In this document: one piece after another, positions 26,904 to 34,533 of the stretch
Position numbering within the stretch: position 1 is the first letter of the stretch
Layout: each line of letters starts with the position of its first letter
Source of the DNA: Treponema sp. OMZ 838
Lineage (GTDB): Bacteria > Spirochaetota > Spirochaetia > Treponematales > Treponemataceae
Length of the DNA: 64,000 nt
Reading direction: 5' to 3'
NCBI RefSeq assembly: GCF_000775995.1
Contig: NZ_CP009227.1
Location: 2,644,068 to 2,708,067, forward strand
Notes under the pieces: generated by a model
Told to the model about the DNA's origin: nothing
Seen by the model: the letters and a program-made list of their open reading frames with translations, nothing else
Database searches by the model: none
Translations under genes and position numbers: made by a program

Positions 26904-27947
26904 GTGAACTATATTAAGCACTTTTATATCATTTTATCTTTGTCGTTTATTTTGCCGCTTCCCTGCCTCAGTCAATCTCTTGCCGGTATTTGGGAAAATT
27001 CGGAACGCTTTATTGAATATACCGGAAAGGCGGACGGCACTGCGGAAGATACACTGCGGATAGTCCTCAAGACATATTATCGCTTTGTGTATGAGGATAT
27101 GGGTACCTACCCCGTCAAAGCAGTAAAACAAGAAGATACGGGAAATATTTATTCGTTGAATATCCGCTATCAGGGATTTAGAACACCGATAAAAACAAGC
27201 GTATGGGTGCACGGCAACGGATTCTTTTCCTCATTTTATAAAAAAATGCCCCATAATCTTATTGCCGATAGACGGCAAAGGCTCTCATCTTCGGGGTCTG
27301 CAGAGACGAATACTTATTCGCAGCCGGTACCTTCCCCATCAACGGCGCTTTTGGACGGATTTTGGGTTGAACAAGGTTTTCGTAACGGTATCTTGATATA
27401 TCAGCAGGAGGCTCCCGCTTTTTTTGATGCCTTTTTCTTTAATGGAACACAGTACATCAAATTCCGCTATTGGACAGGCGATTTTGAATACAAAGAAAAA
27501 TATGCAGGGTTTACATTCGATGACGGATTACAAGTATCCGTACCGAAGTTTATCAAGCAATACGGCACGATATACTGCTGCATAACCGATAACGGATCAA
27601 AGCTCAAAAACTATGAACAAGGCAGCGTATCGATCAGCACCGGCGATAATGGTATGCGGCAGCTGACACTTACACCACAAGGCGGCGGCCCGGGAACTCA
27701 TGCAATCGGTGATGTGTATCCGAATCAAAAATATCCAAAGATACAATCGCTCCCGTTATATTATAGTGAAACGGATGCGGCTTTTGCATTCGGTGAGCCG
27801 TTTTTAACCCGATCATCAATTTCGGACTTACAGGAAGAAATACAACGGCATAACAGTCTCAAACGTCCGCCGCCCGAACCGCTCTTTAAAGCCGATGAAC
27901 TTGATTTCTATTGGGATCGGATTAAAGAAATACGCAAGCAAGACTAA
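26904..27947 (+). CDS. Secreted protein of unknown function
   Basis: 347 aa from a GTG at 26904. It has a signal peptide (about 1-24, 'FILPLPCLSQSLAG'), then a beta-rich region with repeated aromatic strand motifs ('YYRFVYEDMG', 'FRYWTGDFEYKE', 'FTFDDGLQVSV') and a basic tail. A -10-like TATACT lies at 26889-26894, only about 10 nt upstream, so the mRNA leader may be very short. It is the only plus-strand gene in the host part of the window besides the 5' fragment. No family is recognised. Confidence 0.7.
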   Translation: MNYIKHFYIILSLSFILPLPCLSQSLAGIWENSERFIEYTGKADGTAEDTLRIVLKTYYRFVYEDMGTYPVKAVKQEDTGNIYSLNIRYQGFRTPIKTSVWVHGNGFFSSFYKKMPHNLIADRRQRLSSSGSAETNTYSQPVPSPSTALLDGFWVEQGFRNGILIYQQEAPAFFDAFFFNGTQYIKFRYWTGDFEYKEKYAGFTFDDGLQVSVPKFIKQYGTIYCCITDNGSKLKNYEQGSVSISTGDNGMRQLTLTPQGGGPGTHAIGDVYPNQKYPKIQSLPLYYSETDAAFAFGEPFLTRSSISDLQEEIQRHNSLKRPPPEPLFKADELDFYWDRIKEIRKQD

Positions 27948-27985
27948 ATGATGAACAAATGCATTGGACTTTTTTTAGGCTTTCA

Positions 27986-28813
27986 TTATGAGGTACAAAA
28001 AGAGTTCGCTTCGTTTGCCTTGAGCAACTGCTGAGGATAATCAATCGACCATAAAAAGAGCCCCTGCGGAGGGGCGGTTTCTCCTGCATTCCGGCGGTCT
28101 TTTGAGCGGAGCACAACCTCAAAATCTTCTTTTGTGCCGTTCTGCTGTTCATAATGCAGCAAAGTTCCGGTTATCGAGCGTACCATACGCCACAAAAAAG
28201 CATTGGCGGAAATTTCAAACACGAGAAATTCCCTGTCGGTAAAAAATCGAGCGGTATAGATAGAGCGCGATTTGCTTTTACTCTGGTCACCGGCAGCAGA
28301 GAACGTTGTACAGTCCAATTCACCCGACAAGACGCTTGCCATCTTGTTAAGCAGGTTAATATCCGGTTCGCGCCGTATGTGCCAGCAATAGGGTAATTGG
28401 TGTGCAAAGGCGGTTTTCCCACAGTGAATAAAATACCGGTATGTGCGCGAGCGGGCACTGAAACGGGCGTGCAGGTTATCAGAAACATGAGACGCTTCCA
28501 TAATCCGTACATCCTTGGGCAACGCAGAATTGAGCGCAGGAATAAAACTCTCCGGCTTTATCCGCGCTATATCGGTAAAAAAGTGAGCTGCCTGTCCGCA
28601 CGCGTGGACACCGGCATCGGTTCTTCCCGAACCGAAAAGTTCCACAGGGTGTTTATGCAACAGTGCCAGCGCCCGCTCAATTTCTCCCTGTACGGTACGG
28701 AACGATTCTTTTCCGTGATGCAGCTGTTTTTGCCATCCATGGAAGTGTGTGCCGTCGTATGAGATACGGAGCAGAATATTACGCTGGAGAAGAGCCGAAT
28801 CAGTCGTCGTCAT
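27986..28813 (-). CDS. truA: tRNA pseudouridine(38-40) synthase TruA
   Basis: 275 aa. The start 'ILLRISYDGTHFHGWQKQ' is the family's first strand. The catalytic Asp lies in 'FGSGRTDAGVHACGQAAHF' (near residue 60). 'NAFLWRMVRSITGTLL' (near 215) and the ending 'APPQGLFLW' complete the signature. It modifies anticodon-arm uridines. It overlaps the DUF2225 gene by 14 nt. Confidence 0.95.
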   Translation of the reverse strand: MTTTDSALLQRNILLRISYDGTHFHGWQKQLHHGKESFRTVQGEIERALALLHKHPVELFGSGRTDAGVHACGQAAHFFTDIARIKPESFIPALNSALPKDVRIMEASHVSDNLHARFSARSRTYRYFIHCGKTAFAHQLPYCWHIRREPDINLLNKMASVLSGELDCTTFSAAGDQSKSKSRSIYTARFFTDREFLVFEISANAFLWRMVRSITGTLLHYEQQNGTKEDFEVVLRSKDRRNAGETAPPQGLFLWSIDYPQQLLKANEANSFCTS

Positions 28814-29681
28814 CCGTTTCGTTCAATTCAAGTTTCAAAGCATCATAGAGCGTCCGGGCGTGCTCCAAAATCGGACCGGGCTTGCTTTTTGAGGATTTTC
28901 CGAGGCCGAACATTTTTGCCAATGCAATTTTATGCATTTCAAGCCGCTTCAACCGTGTCGCGGAATCCTGCCGCTGCCCGTACCGATATTCCAATAAGGC
29001 TCCCAAATAAATAACACCATCGTACCCATAGTTTTTGTCCACATCAGGGCCGAAAGATTTTAAGCCTGCAATCATCTCTTTACCGGTAGTTTCAAGTTCA
29101 AGCGCACGCCGGTACAAGAACAGTGCCTTTTGATAAAAAAGCTTGGAAATATACGTATAGTTTTCTTCCGGCTCTTTTTCTCCAAGTGTTGAAAAGAGCC
29201 ATGCGGCGCGGAGTGCGCATATTGCCTGTTTAATAGTAGGAGAATACTTTGAATCAAAATAATCGTAGCAGAGTAAGGCCAGATAATAAGAAGCTGCTCC
29301 TTCGTGGAGTGTTCTGGCAGTAGTAAAATCAACATGTCCAAAAAGACCTTTTACCGCACTATAGCGTTCGTTCATCGCTTCAAGCAGTTTTTCGGCAATC
29401 GGTTTTTCGATAACTCTAAAATCTTGCGTAAAGCCCGCGTACAAACATTGCGGACAAACAGTCATGCTGTAGATAAGCGGATATACCTCCCCATATCGTG
29501 CTGACGGTTCATATAAGCGGCGCAATTCTTCCGTTAAATCGCCGGCAATAACACGGCCGCCGCCGGAATACATTTCTTCCCGTTTAAACTTTGCCCCGCA
29601 TACAGGGCATTCAATCTGATCCTTGGAATAATAAGAAATAGCTGCTTCTTTTTTAGTTTGCTGATCTTCTTCACGTTTCAT
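28800..29681 (-). CDS. DUF2225 zinc-ribbon protein
   Basis: 293 aa. Two CxxC pairs ('CPVCGAKF' near 20 and 'VCPQCLYAGF' near 75) form a zinc ribbon. The rest is TPR-like helical pairs ('ALFLYRRALELE', 'IYLGALLEYRYGQ'). DUF2225 proteins are common in spirochetes and Firmicutes; the function is unknown. The acidic C-terminus (ETDDDD) overlaps truA. Confidence 0.82.
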   Translation of the reverse strand: MKREEDQQTKKEAAISYYSKDQIECPVCGAKFKREEMYSGGGRVIAGDLTEELRRLYEPSARYGEVYPLIYSMTVCPQCLYAGFTQDFRVIEKPIAEKLLEAMNERYSAVKGLFGHVDFTTARTLHEGAASYYLALLCYDYFDSKYSPTIKQAICALRAAWLFSTLGEKEPEENYTYISKLFYQKALFLYRRALELETTGKEMIAGLKSFGPDVDKNYGYDGVIYLGALLEYRYGQRQDSATRLKRLEMHKIALAKMFGLGKSSKSKPGPILEHARTLYDALKLELNETDDDD

Positions 29682-29722
29682 ACTACGGCTCTCCTCTTAA
29701 ACGTACCGTGTATTGGGCATCG

Positions 29723-30124
29723 CTAAAAAGCCTTCGCTTTTACCGAACACGGCTCACTTTCCAATATAACACCTGCAATAGCCATATTGCTTTCATGGGT
29801 CAGCGAAAGATGAATATGGGTACCGCGGATACGCTTGAACGGTATAGCTGCATCTCCAAAGAGCGTTAACTCAGGTTTTCCGTTCGGGTTATTGGTAACG
29901 AGGATATTTTTCAATGTTATCCCCTTTAACCCGGTACCGAGTGCTTTTCCGTACGCTTCTTTTGCGGCAAAACGGGCTGCCAAAGAATAGGCCGCGGTCA
30001 ATCCTCTGCTTTTGGTTTCCGCCAATTCTTGCGGATGAAAAAAACGGGCAAGCAGCCCCTCATGTTTTATCCACCGCTGTATTCGGCTGATATCAACGGC
30101 ATCTATGCCAAACCCGATAATCAT
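29723..30124 (-). CDS. acpS: Holo-[acyl-carrier-protein] synthase
   Basis: 133 aa. Motifs 'GFGIDAVDISRIQ' (metal Asp) and 'RFAAKEAYGKALGTG' (metal Glu and CoA site) define AcpS. It transfers 4'-phosphopantetheine to acyl carrier protein. The start overlaps the CdaR-like gene stop by 4 nt. Confidence 0.94.
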   Translation of the reverse strand: MIIGFGIDAVDISRIQRWIKHEGLLARFFHPQELAETKSRGLTAAYSLAARFAAKEAYGKALGTGLKGITLKNILVTNNPNGKPELTLFGDAAIPFKRIRGTHIHLSLTHESNMAIAGVILESEPCSVKAKAF

Positions 30125-31101
30125 CTATGTATTTCATCCTCTGCCGATACTTCCGGAAATTCCGCCGTTACCTGTACCGATTTAGGACTCACTTGCAGTA
30201 TTTGCAGTTTTGAATACTCTGCCGATAATACCGGAACAACAGGCAGCGTATATACACCTCGTTCGGTAATGCTTTCACATGATACCGTCAATATATTTTC
30301 GGAAGGGCTCCATGTTTCCAGCAGTTTTTTGGAACCTTGTATCTCCAAGCTGCCGGTCTTTGTATCGGCGGTTATCGAAAGTTCTTTATTCTGCTTTTCA
30401 AAATAGATAGGGATATTATCAAACTTTTTCTTGATGGTTGTTTCATTGATTTTAACGGTGGTCTGTACTTGTGCCTTGCCGGCAATAGAAATCAGCGGAT
30501 CGTTGTTGATGATGGAAGCTGTTCCGGAAAAGCCGTTTGTACGAGCTTCTATCGAAAGCGGCTCGGTCGCAAGTTCAGTAATTTTTTCAACGAGTTCGGC
30601 AGGGCCTTCAATTTCAACAGCCGCGGGTTCCAGCGAACTTTCGGTTACTTCGTAGCCGTCGGCGGGAATTCCTTTCAAAGAAAGTGTAACGGGCACCTGT
30701 TTGCGTATACTTGTTGCCAATCGAAGCGTTAAAATTGCCGGTTCCGTACTAATTTCCATATTGCCGAGCGGTGTTACCGTTCCTGCCAGCCGAGTTTCGA
30801 TCGGTATCCGGTAAGTTCCTTCCGTTTTAAAATCCGATATATTGATAAAAGCGGTAATATCATTTTCGCCGATAGAGCCGATACCGGTGGCATCACCCCA
30901 AAGCGTAATTTTTATTTTAGCGGGATATTGCTCTGCAGGTGTGAGAGAGCCGTTGTTTTCAATGGTAAGCGGTACAATGAGGTATCGTTTATCTAAAAGA
31001 GTGCCGCGATAAAACTCCGACAGAAAAACGGCAAAGACAAGACAGATAATTTTAACCGGCCAATTTTCGGTAAGCCGAAGCAGTATTTGTTTTATGTTCA
31101 T
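30121..31101 (-). CDS. CdaR-like YbbR-repeat membrane protein
   Basis: 326 aa with one N-terminal TM (about 15-30, 'VKIICLVFAVFLSEF') and an extracytoplasmic part made of YbbR repeats ('VTLSLKGIPADGYEVTESS', 'VEIEGPAELV'). YbbR proteins partner with the CdaA cyclase (CdaR in Firmicutes). It sits directly after cdaA with a 4-nt overlap, as in those operons. It probably modulates c-di-AMP synthesis in response to the envelope. Confidence 0.88.
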   Translation of the reverse strand: MNIKQILLRLTENWPVKIICLVFAVFLSEFYRGTLLDKRYLIVPLTIENNGSLTPAEQYPAKIKITLWGDATGIGSIGENDITAFINISDFKTEGTYRIPIETRLAGTVTPLGNMEISTEPAILTLRLATSIRKQVPVTLSLKGIPADGYEVTESSLEPAAVEIEGPAELVEKITELATEPLSIEARTNGFSGTASIINNDPLISIAGKAQVQTTVKINETTIKKKFDNIPIYFEKQNKELSITADTKTGSLEIQGSKKLLETWSPSENILTVSCESITERGVYTLPVVPVLSAEYSKLQILQVSPKSVQVTAEFPEVSAEDEIHR

Positions 31102-31910
31102 GAAGCGCTTCCTTCGGGTGTCTCAGCGGTTTGAGTTTTTGCCTTGACTTTGAGCAGATACGTCAGTTCCGATTCGATATTGTCCGTTGTAAGATCGTAA
31201 TACAACTTTGAATCATACGCAAGGCTTATTGCTCCCGACTCTTCGGAAACAATAAGCACGACCGCATCCGTTTCTTCCGCAATACCGAGCGCGGCACGGT
31301 GCCGTGTTCCGAAACTCTTGTTAATGTCATCCTGCTTGGTAAGCGGCAGATAGCAGCCCGCCGCGATAACCCGTCCGTTATCGATAACAACCGCACCGTC
31401 ATGCAGCGGGGTGTCAAATTCAAAAATAGTTACCAGAAGATTCGAGCTGATTTCCGCATTGATTCGGGTTGCAGACGGATTTTCAATTATCTCTTTTAAA
31501 TTGTTCTGTCTTAAAAATATGACCAACATACCGCGGCGTTCTGCGGAAAGGCGCTCGGCAGCAGTTAATACATAATCGATATGGCTATGCTGGGAACGGG
31601 AACGTCTGAACCAATCGTTCTGCCCCATCGTTAGGAACATTCTCCGCAGTTCAGGTTGAAAGATAATCGCCGCGCCGATAACAACCCCAGTCGCAAGCGT
31701 ATTCAATATCCAAAGCAGCGTCGTAAGGTGCAGCAAGAATGCAACCGCATAGATGAGGAGCATCAACAACGCTCCTTTTCCAAGCTGCGCTGCCTGCGTT
31801 TTAATCAGTATCTGATATGACTTATACATCAGAAACGCAAGGAGCAGCACATCCAGCACCGGTCCGATATAGGAGAGGTAGAACGACAGCATATCCCTAA
31901 GTAGTTCCAT
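31098..31910 (-). CDS. cdaA: Membrane diadenylate cyclase CdaA
   Basis: 270 aa. Three N-terminal TMs (about 15-95) are followed by a DisA_N catalytic domain. Active-site motifs 'FDTPLHDGAVVI' (DGA, near 165) and 'FGTRHRAALGIAEETDAVVL' (RHR, near 200-220) are intact. It makes cyclic di-AMP from two ATP. It overlaps folP by 14 nt and the CdaR-like gene by 4 nt. Confidence 0.94.
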   Translation of the reverse strand: MELLRDMLSFYLSYIGPVLDVLLLAFLMYKSYQILIKTQAAQLGKGALLMLLIYAVAFLLHLTTLLWILNTLATGVVIGAAIIFQPELRRMFLTMGQNDWFRRSRSQHSHIDYVLTAAERLSAERRGMLVIFLRQNNLKEIIENPSATRINAEISSNLLVTIFEFDTPLHDGAVVIDNGRVIAAGCYLPLTKQDDINKSFGTRHRAALGIAEETDAVVLIVSEESGAISLAYDSKLYYDLTTDNIESELTYLLKVKAKTQTAETPEGSAS

Positions 31911-32751
31911 ATTTTTGCAATTCCTTTAACACCAGTAATAGTTCCCGCGTTTCCGCAACATCGTGAACCCGCACAATCGACGCGCCTTGCTGCACCGCAT
32001 ACATCGTTGCGGCAAGCGTTCCGGCAAGCCGTTGTTCGGGAGAACCGCCGGTAACGGCGCCGATAAACGACTTCCGCGAAAGTCCTGCTAAAAGCGGATA
32101 GCCCAAGCCGGTAAAATAGGCACTTGCCGTAATCAACCGGTAATTATCTTCAACCGTCTTCCCAAAACCGATACCGTAGTCGATAATGATACACTCATGC
32201 GCTATTCCGCAGTTTAGAGCGTATGCAGCCCGTTCTTCAAGGTAATCCCGTACTTCCGTTACTACATTTCCATACTGCGGAACATTTTGCTGCATTGTCG
32301 GCGGCGTTCCCTGTTTATGCATAAGGACAACGGCGCCGCTTTCTTCCGCAATCAGCGTACCGAGAGCCGGATCATCGGTTAAAGCCGAAATATCGTTACA
32401 CAGCGTTGCGCCAGCCTTAAAAGCAGCCTTCATAACCGCCGCTTTCCGTGTATCTACGGATATGGGAATAGCGCTGCGCTTCCGGACAGCCTCGATTAAG
32501 GGGATAACCCGCTCGAGTTCTTCTTCTTCACTGATATAGGAAGAACCGGGACGGGAAGATTCCCCTCCGATGTCGATAATGTCGGTGCCTTCCGCTTCCA
32601 ATGCCAATACTCGCTCCAAGCCTTTTTCCAGGCTTATCGAACGGCTCGGTTCATAAAATGAATCGGGCGTTGCATTAACAATTCCCATAATAAAAGCCGG
32701 TAAATCAGTTTTTATGATATGCCCTTTTCCGCAATCAAGATGCAACCGCAT
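31897..32751 (-). CDS. folP: Dihydropteroate synthase
   Basis: 284 aa. The family motifs are 'MGIVNATPDSFYEPS', 'DIGGESSRPGS', 'ISVDTRKAAVM', 'DYGIGFGKT' and 'LLAGLSRKSFIGAV'. It condenses pABA with the pterin diphosphate for folate. It is the last host gene before the prophage and is transcribed away from it. Confidence 0.95.
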   Translation of the reverse strand: MRLHLDCGKGHIIKTDLPAFIMGIVNATPDSFYEPSRSISLEKGLERVLALEAEGTDIIDIGGESSRPGSSYISEEEELERVIPLIEAVRKRSAIPISVDTRKAAVMKAAFKAGATLCNDISALTDDPALGTLIAEESGAVVLMHKQGTPPTMQQNVPQYGNVVTEVRDYLEERAAYALNCGIAHECIIIDYGIGFGKTVEDNYRLITASAYFTGLGYPLLAGLSRKSFIGAVTGGSPEQRLAGTLAATMYAVQQGASIVRVHDVAETRELLLVLKELQKYGTT

Positions 32752-32798
32752 AGCAGATTATAACAGATTTTACGGCTCTTGTCCTAGACTTCGCACAC

Positions 32799-32846
32799 AG
32801 GGTAAACGCATTAGGCCGTTTTTTTAGTAACCCCGCAGAATAATTG
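32799..32846. repeat. Half-copy of the 8377-8520 palindrome at the prophage junction
   Basis: 32799-32818 (agggtaaacgcattaggccg) and 32831-32846 (ccccgcagaataattg) match, with a few mismatches and in the same order and spacing, bases 8376-8394 and 8407-8422 of the long palindrome. The second half of the palindrome is not found next to it. This copy may have been cut by phage insertion, or it may simply have decayed. Confidence 0.55.
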
Positions 32847-33017
32847 TGTGCCAAAATTTCAAAAAAATGCACTAGATAGCCTCCAGTACATACCTTAACA
32901 GATTATCACAGCACCACATTACGAATCAATAACCTCTAACTGTAAGAGTAAAGGTAAGACGCGCAAGACCATGTTACGGCTGGCTTGCAAACGGCTTGCC
33001 TTGCCATCAATCAGAAA

Positions 33018-33040
33018 AGCCGATTACATCGGTTGTTTTT
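33018..33040 (+). terminator. First terminator-like hairpin of the phage leader
   Basis: Arms 33018-33024 and 33028-33034 pair over 7 bp (one G-T) around a 3-nt loop, followed by GTTTTT. It would stop plus-strand transcripts arriving from upstream. Confidence 0.5.
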
Positions 33041-33041
33041 G

Positions 33042-33081
33042 AGCGGTTAAACAGGTTATTGCGGTTGTCTGTTTAATCGCT
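33042..33081 (+). promoter_or_regulatory. Large leader stem-loop
   Basis: Arms 33042-33054 (agcggttaaacag) and 33069-33081 (ctgtttaatcgct) pair over 13 positions with one G-T pair and a 14-nt loop. It lies between two terminator-like hairpins and looks like part of a structured leader or small RNA. Confidence 0.5.
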
Positions 33082-33115
33082 TAAAACGCGAGACGGATAG
33101 CCATAAGCACTCCGG

Positions 33116-33160
33116 AAGCACGTAGGGAAACCGCAAGTCAACCTTACGTGCTTTTTTTTT
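33116..33160 (+). terminator. Strong intrinsic terminator just before the first phage gene
   Basis: Perfect 9-bp arms 33116-33124 and 33145-33153 are followed by nine T (33152-33160). The first phage SD (gggagg) starts only 11 nt later. A terminator in this place implies either attenuation/antitermination of the early operon or the 3' end of a small RNA gene next to the attachment site. Confidence 0.75.
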
Positions 33161-33185
33161 GCGCTAAACAGCGGGAGGTAAAAGA

Positions 33186-33368
33186 ATGAACTATAAGGCT
33201 GTAGAAGTCTATTTTGATGATAAAGGGACTAGGCGGGAACACTTATGCGCCTTTGGATTCTGCGACACACTCGAAGATCAAAAGCGTCGGTTTATGCCGG
33301 ATGTTCAGCTTTTTGAGATTTCAGATGCAGAACTTGAGAGTCTAAAGACAGCGTATGAAAAAGAATAG
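33186..33368 (+). CDS. Small phage protein, unknown
   Basis: 60 aa, first gene of the phage early operon, with a good SD (gcgggaggt). 'MNYKAVEVYFDDKGTRREH' starts a short alpha/beta protein with an acidic C-terminus. It overlaps the next gene by 14 nt. No family recognised. Confidence 0.6.
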   Translation: MNYKAVEVYFDDKGTRREHLCAFGFCDTLEDQKRRFMPDVQLFEISDAELESLKTAYEKE

Positions 33369-33717
33369 TTCTATGCTCAACAAAGAAATCGCGGAAGGTA
33401 CGGTGATCCGCGAGGTAAAAGCCGTAATTGAATTAACCGGCCTTGCAATCCAACGGATAAATACCGGCGCTTTTGCAATCGGTACCGGCAAGGCGCGCCG
33501 CTTTATCCGCACTGCTAACAAAGGAACGCTCGATTTTGAAGGTTACGATAACCGCGGGCGGTTCGTCGGTATCGAGTGCAAGCGTCCGGTTGGCGGGCGT
33601 TTATCGGCAGAGCAAAAATACAGAATTAACGACATAAACAAAAAAGGCGGCGTTGCATTCGTGGTAACGAGTGGAGAAGCCGCATTACAGCAGCTGAAAA
33701 ACGCGGGCTGTATATAA
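33355..33717 (+). CDS. VRR-NUC-type nuclease
   Basis: 120 aa. The core 'GTLDFEGYDNRGRFVGIECKRPVGG' (positions about 59-83) gives the D...ExK catalytic pattern of VRR-NUC/PD-(D/E)XK Holliday-junction-type nucleases. 'LSAEQKYRINDINKKGGVAF' follows as in the family. It likely resolves or trims phage DNA during recombination. It overlaps the preceding gene. Confidence 0.82.
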   Translation: MKKNSSMLNKEIAEGTVIREVKAVIELTGLAIQRINTGAFAIGTGKARRFIRTANKGTLDFEGYDNRGRFVGIECKRPVGGRLSAEQKYRINDINKKGGVAFVVTSGEAALQQLKNAGCI

Positions 33718-33734
33718 CAAACAAGGAGGGCTTT

Positions 33735-34505
33735 ATGGCAGTCATTGTCGCAGTAATGGGAGAAAGCGGAACGGGTAAATCAACCAGTTTACGCAATTTC
33801 AAGCAAGGGGAGGCATCGGTAGTTAATGTATCAAAAAAGCCGCTTCCTTTCCGCAACACATTATCAGTTTTAAAAACGGATAACTATCAAGACATTCAAA
33901 CGATGCTCACGCGGGCGCAGGCAAAAAGTATCGTCATAGACGACGCGCAATACTTAATGGCTTTTGAGTATATGCACCGCGCAAAGGAAAAGGGGTTTGA
34001 AAAATTTACCGATATTGGCGCGAACTTTTTTAACCTGACACAAACAGCTGTTGCGCTTCCTGATGATAAGATTATCTATTTTCTTTTCCATATCGAACGA
34101 ACAAAAGATGGGAATGAAAAGTGTAAAACGATTGGGCAACTGCTCGATGAGAAAATAACGCTTGAAGGGCTTTTTACCATCGTTTTAAAAACAGTCGTGC
34201 TATTAGACGGAAGCAATCAACGGCAGTTCTGTTTTGCAACAGTAAACAATGGTAGCGACACGGTAAAAACACCGATGGGGATGTTCGCAGAGCCGCTTAT
34301 TCCGAATGATTTAAAAGCGGTTGATACGGTTATCCGCGAATATTACGGAATGCCTGAAAACATTTTCACGCCGCCGCATTCCAATACCACGCAGCAAGAA
34401 GCAAAGCAGAGAAATGCACAAAACAAAGATATGCCGCCGCAAAATCCTAGCAATCAGCAATCTTCTATTTTAAACTTCGCCAAACCACATGCAGAGACGG
34501 TCTAA
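33735..34505 (+). CDS. Phage AAA/RecA-like ATPase (Sak4-type)
   Basis: 256 aa. Walker A GESGTGKST at residues 9-17 and Walker B 'SIVIDDAQYLM' near 70, with 'FHIERTKDGNEKCKTIG' after it. The fold resembles phage Sak4-like single-strand annealing ATPases. The C-terminal 50 residues are low-complexity Gln/Asn/Pro-rich. Its place between a nuclease and an exonuclease/SSB set fits a recombination role. Confidence 0.75.
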   Translation: MAVIVAVMGESGTGKSTSLRNFKQGEASVVNVSKKPLPFRNTLSVLKTDNYQDIQTMLTRAQAKSIVIDDAQYLMAFEYMHRAKEKGFEKFTDIGANFFNLTQTAVALPDDKIIYFLFHIERTKDGNEKCKTIGQLLDEKITLEGLFTIVLKTVVLLDGSNQRQFCFATVNNGSDTVKTPMGMFAEPLIPNDLKAVDTVIREYYGMPENIFTPPHSNTTQQEAKQRNAQNKDMPPQNPSNQQSSILNFAKPHAETV

Positions 34506-34533
34506 CAGTCGTACCATAAGGAGATATAAGAGC

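Larger units (their letters stand above)
32752..33185. other. Host-prophage junction region without protein genes
   Basis: 434 nt between folP (minus) and the first phage gene (plus). It holds the half-palindrome (32799-32846), a weak candidate promoter (TTGCCA at 33001-33006, 17-nt spacer, TTACAT at 33024-33029), three stem-loops and the first phage SD. I see no tRNA, tmRNA or integrase. It is the best candidate for attL, and could also encode a small RNA ending at either T-tract. Confidence 0.5.

Noticed and set aside
33187..33200. Match to the 19-bp motif core (aactataagg) at the first phage gene
   Set aside because: Only the core matches, and it lies inside the coding start (MNYK), so it is likely chance.
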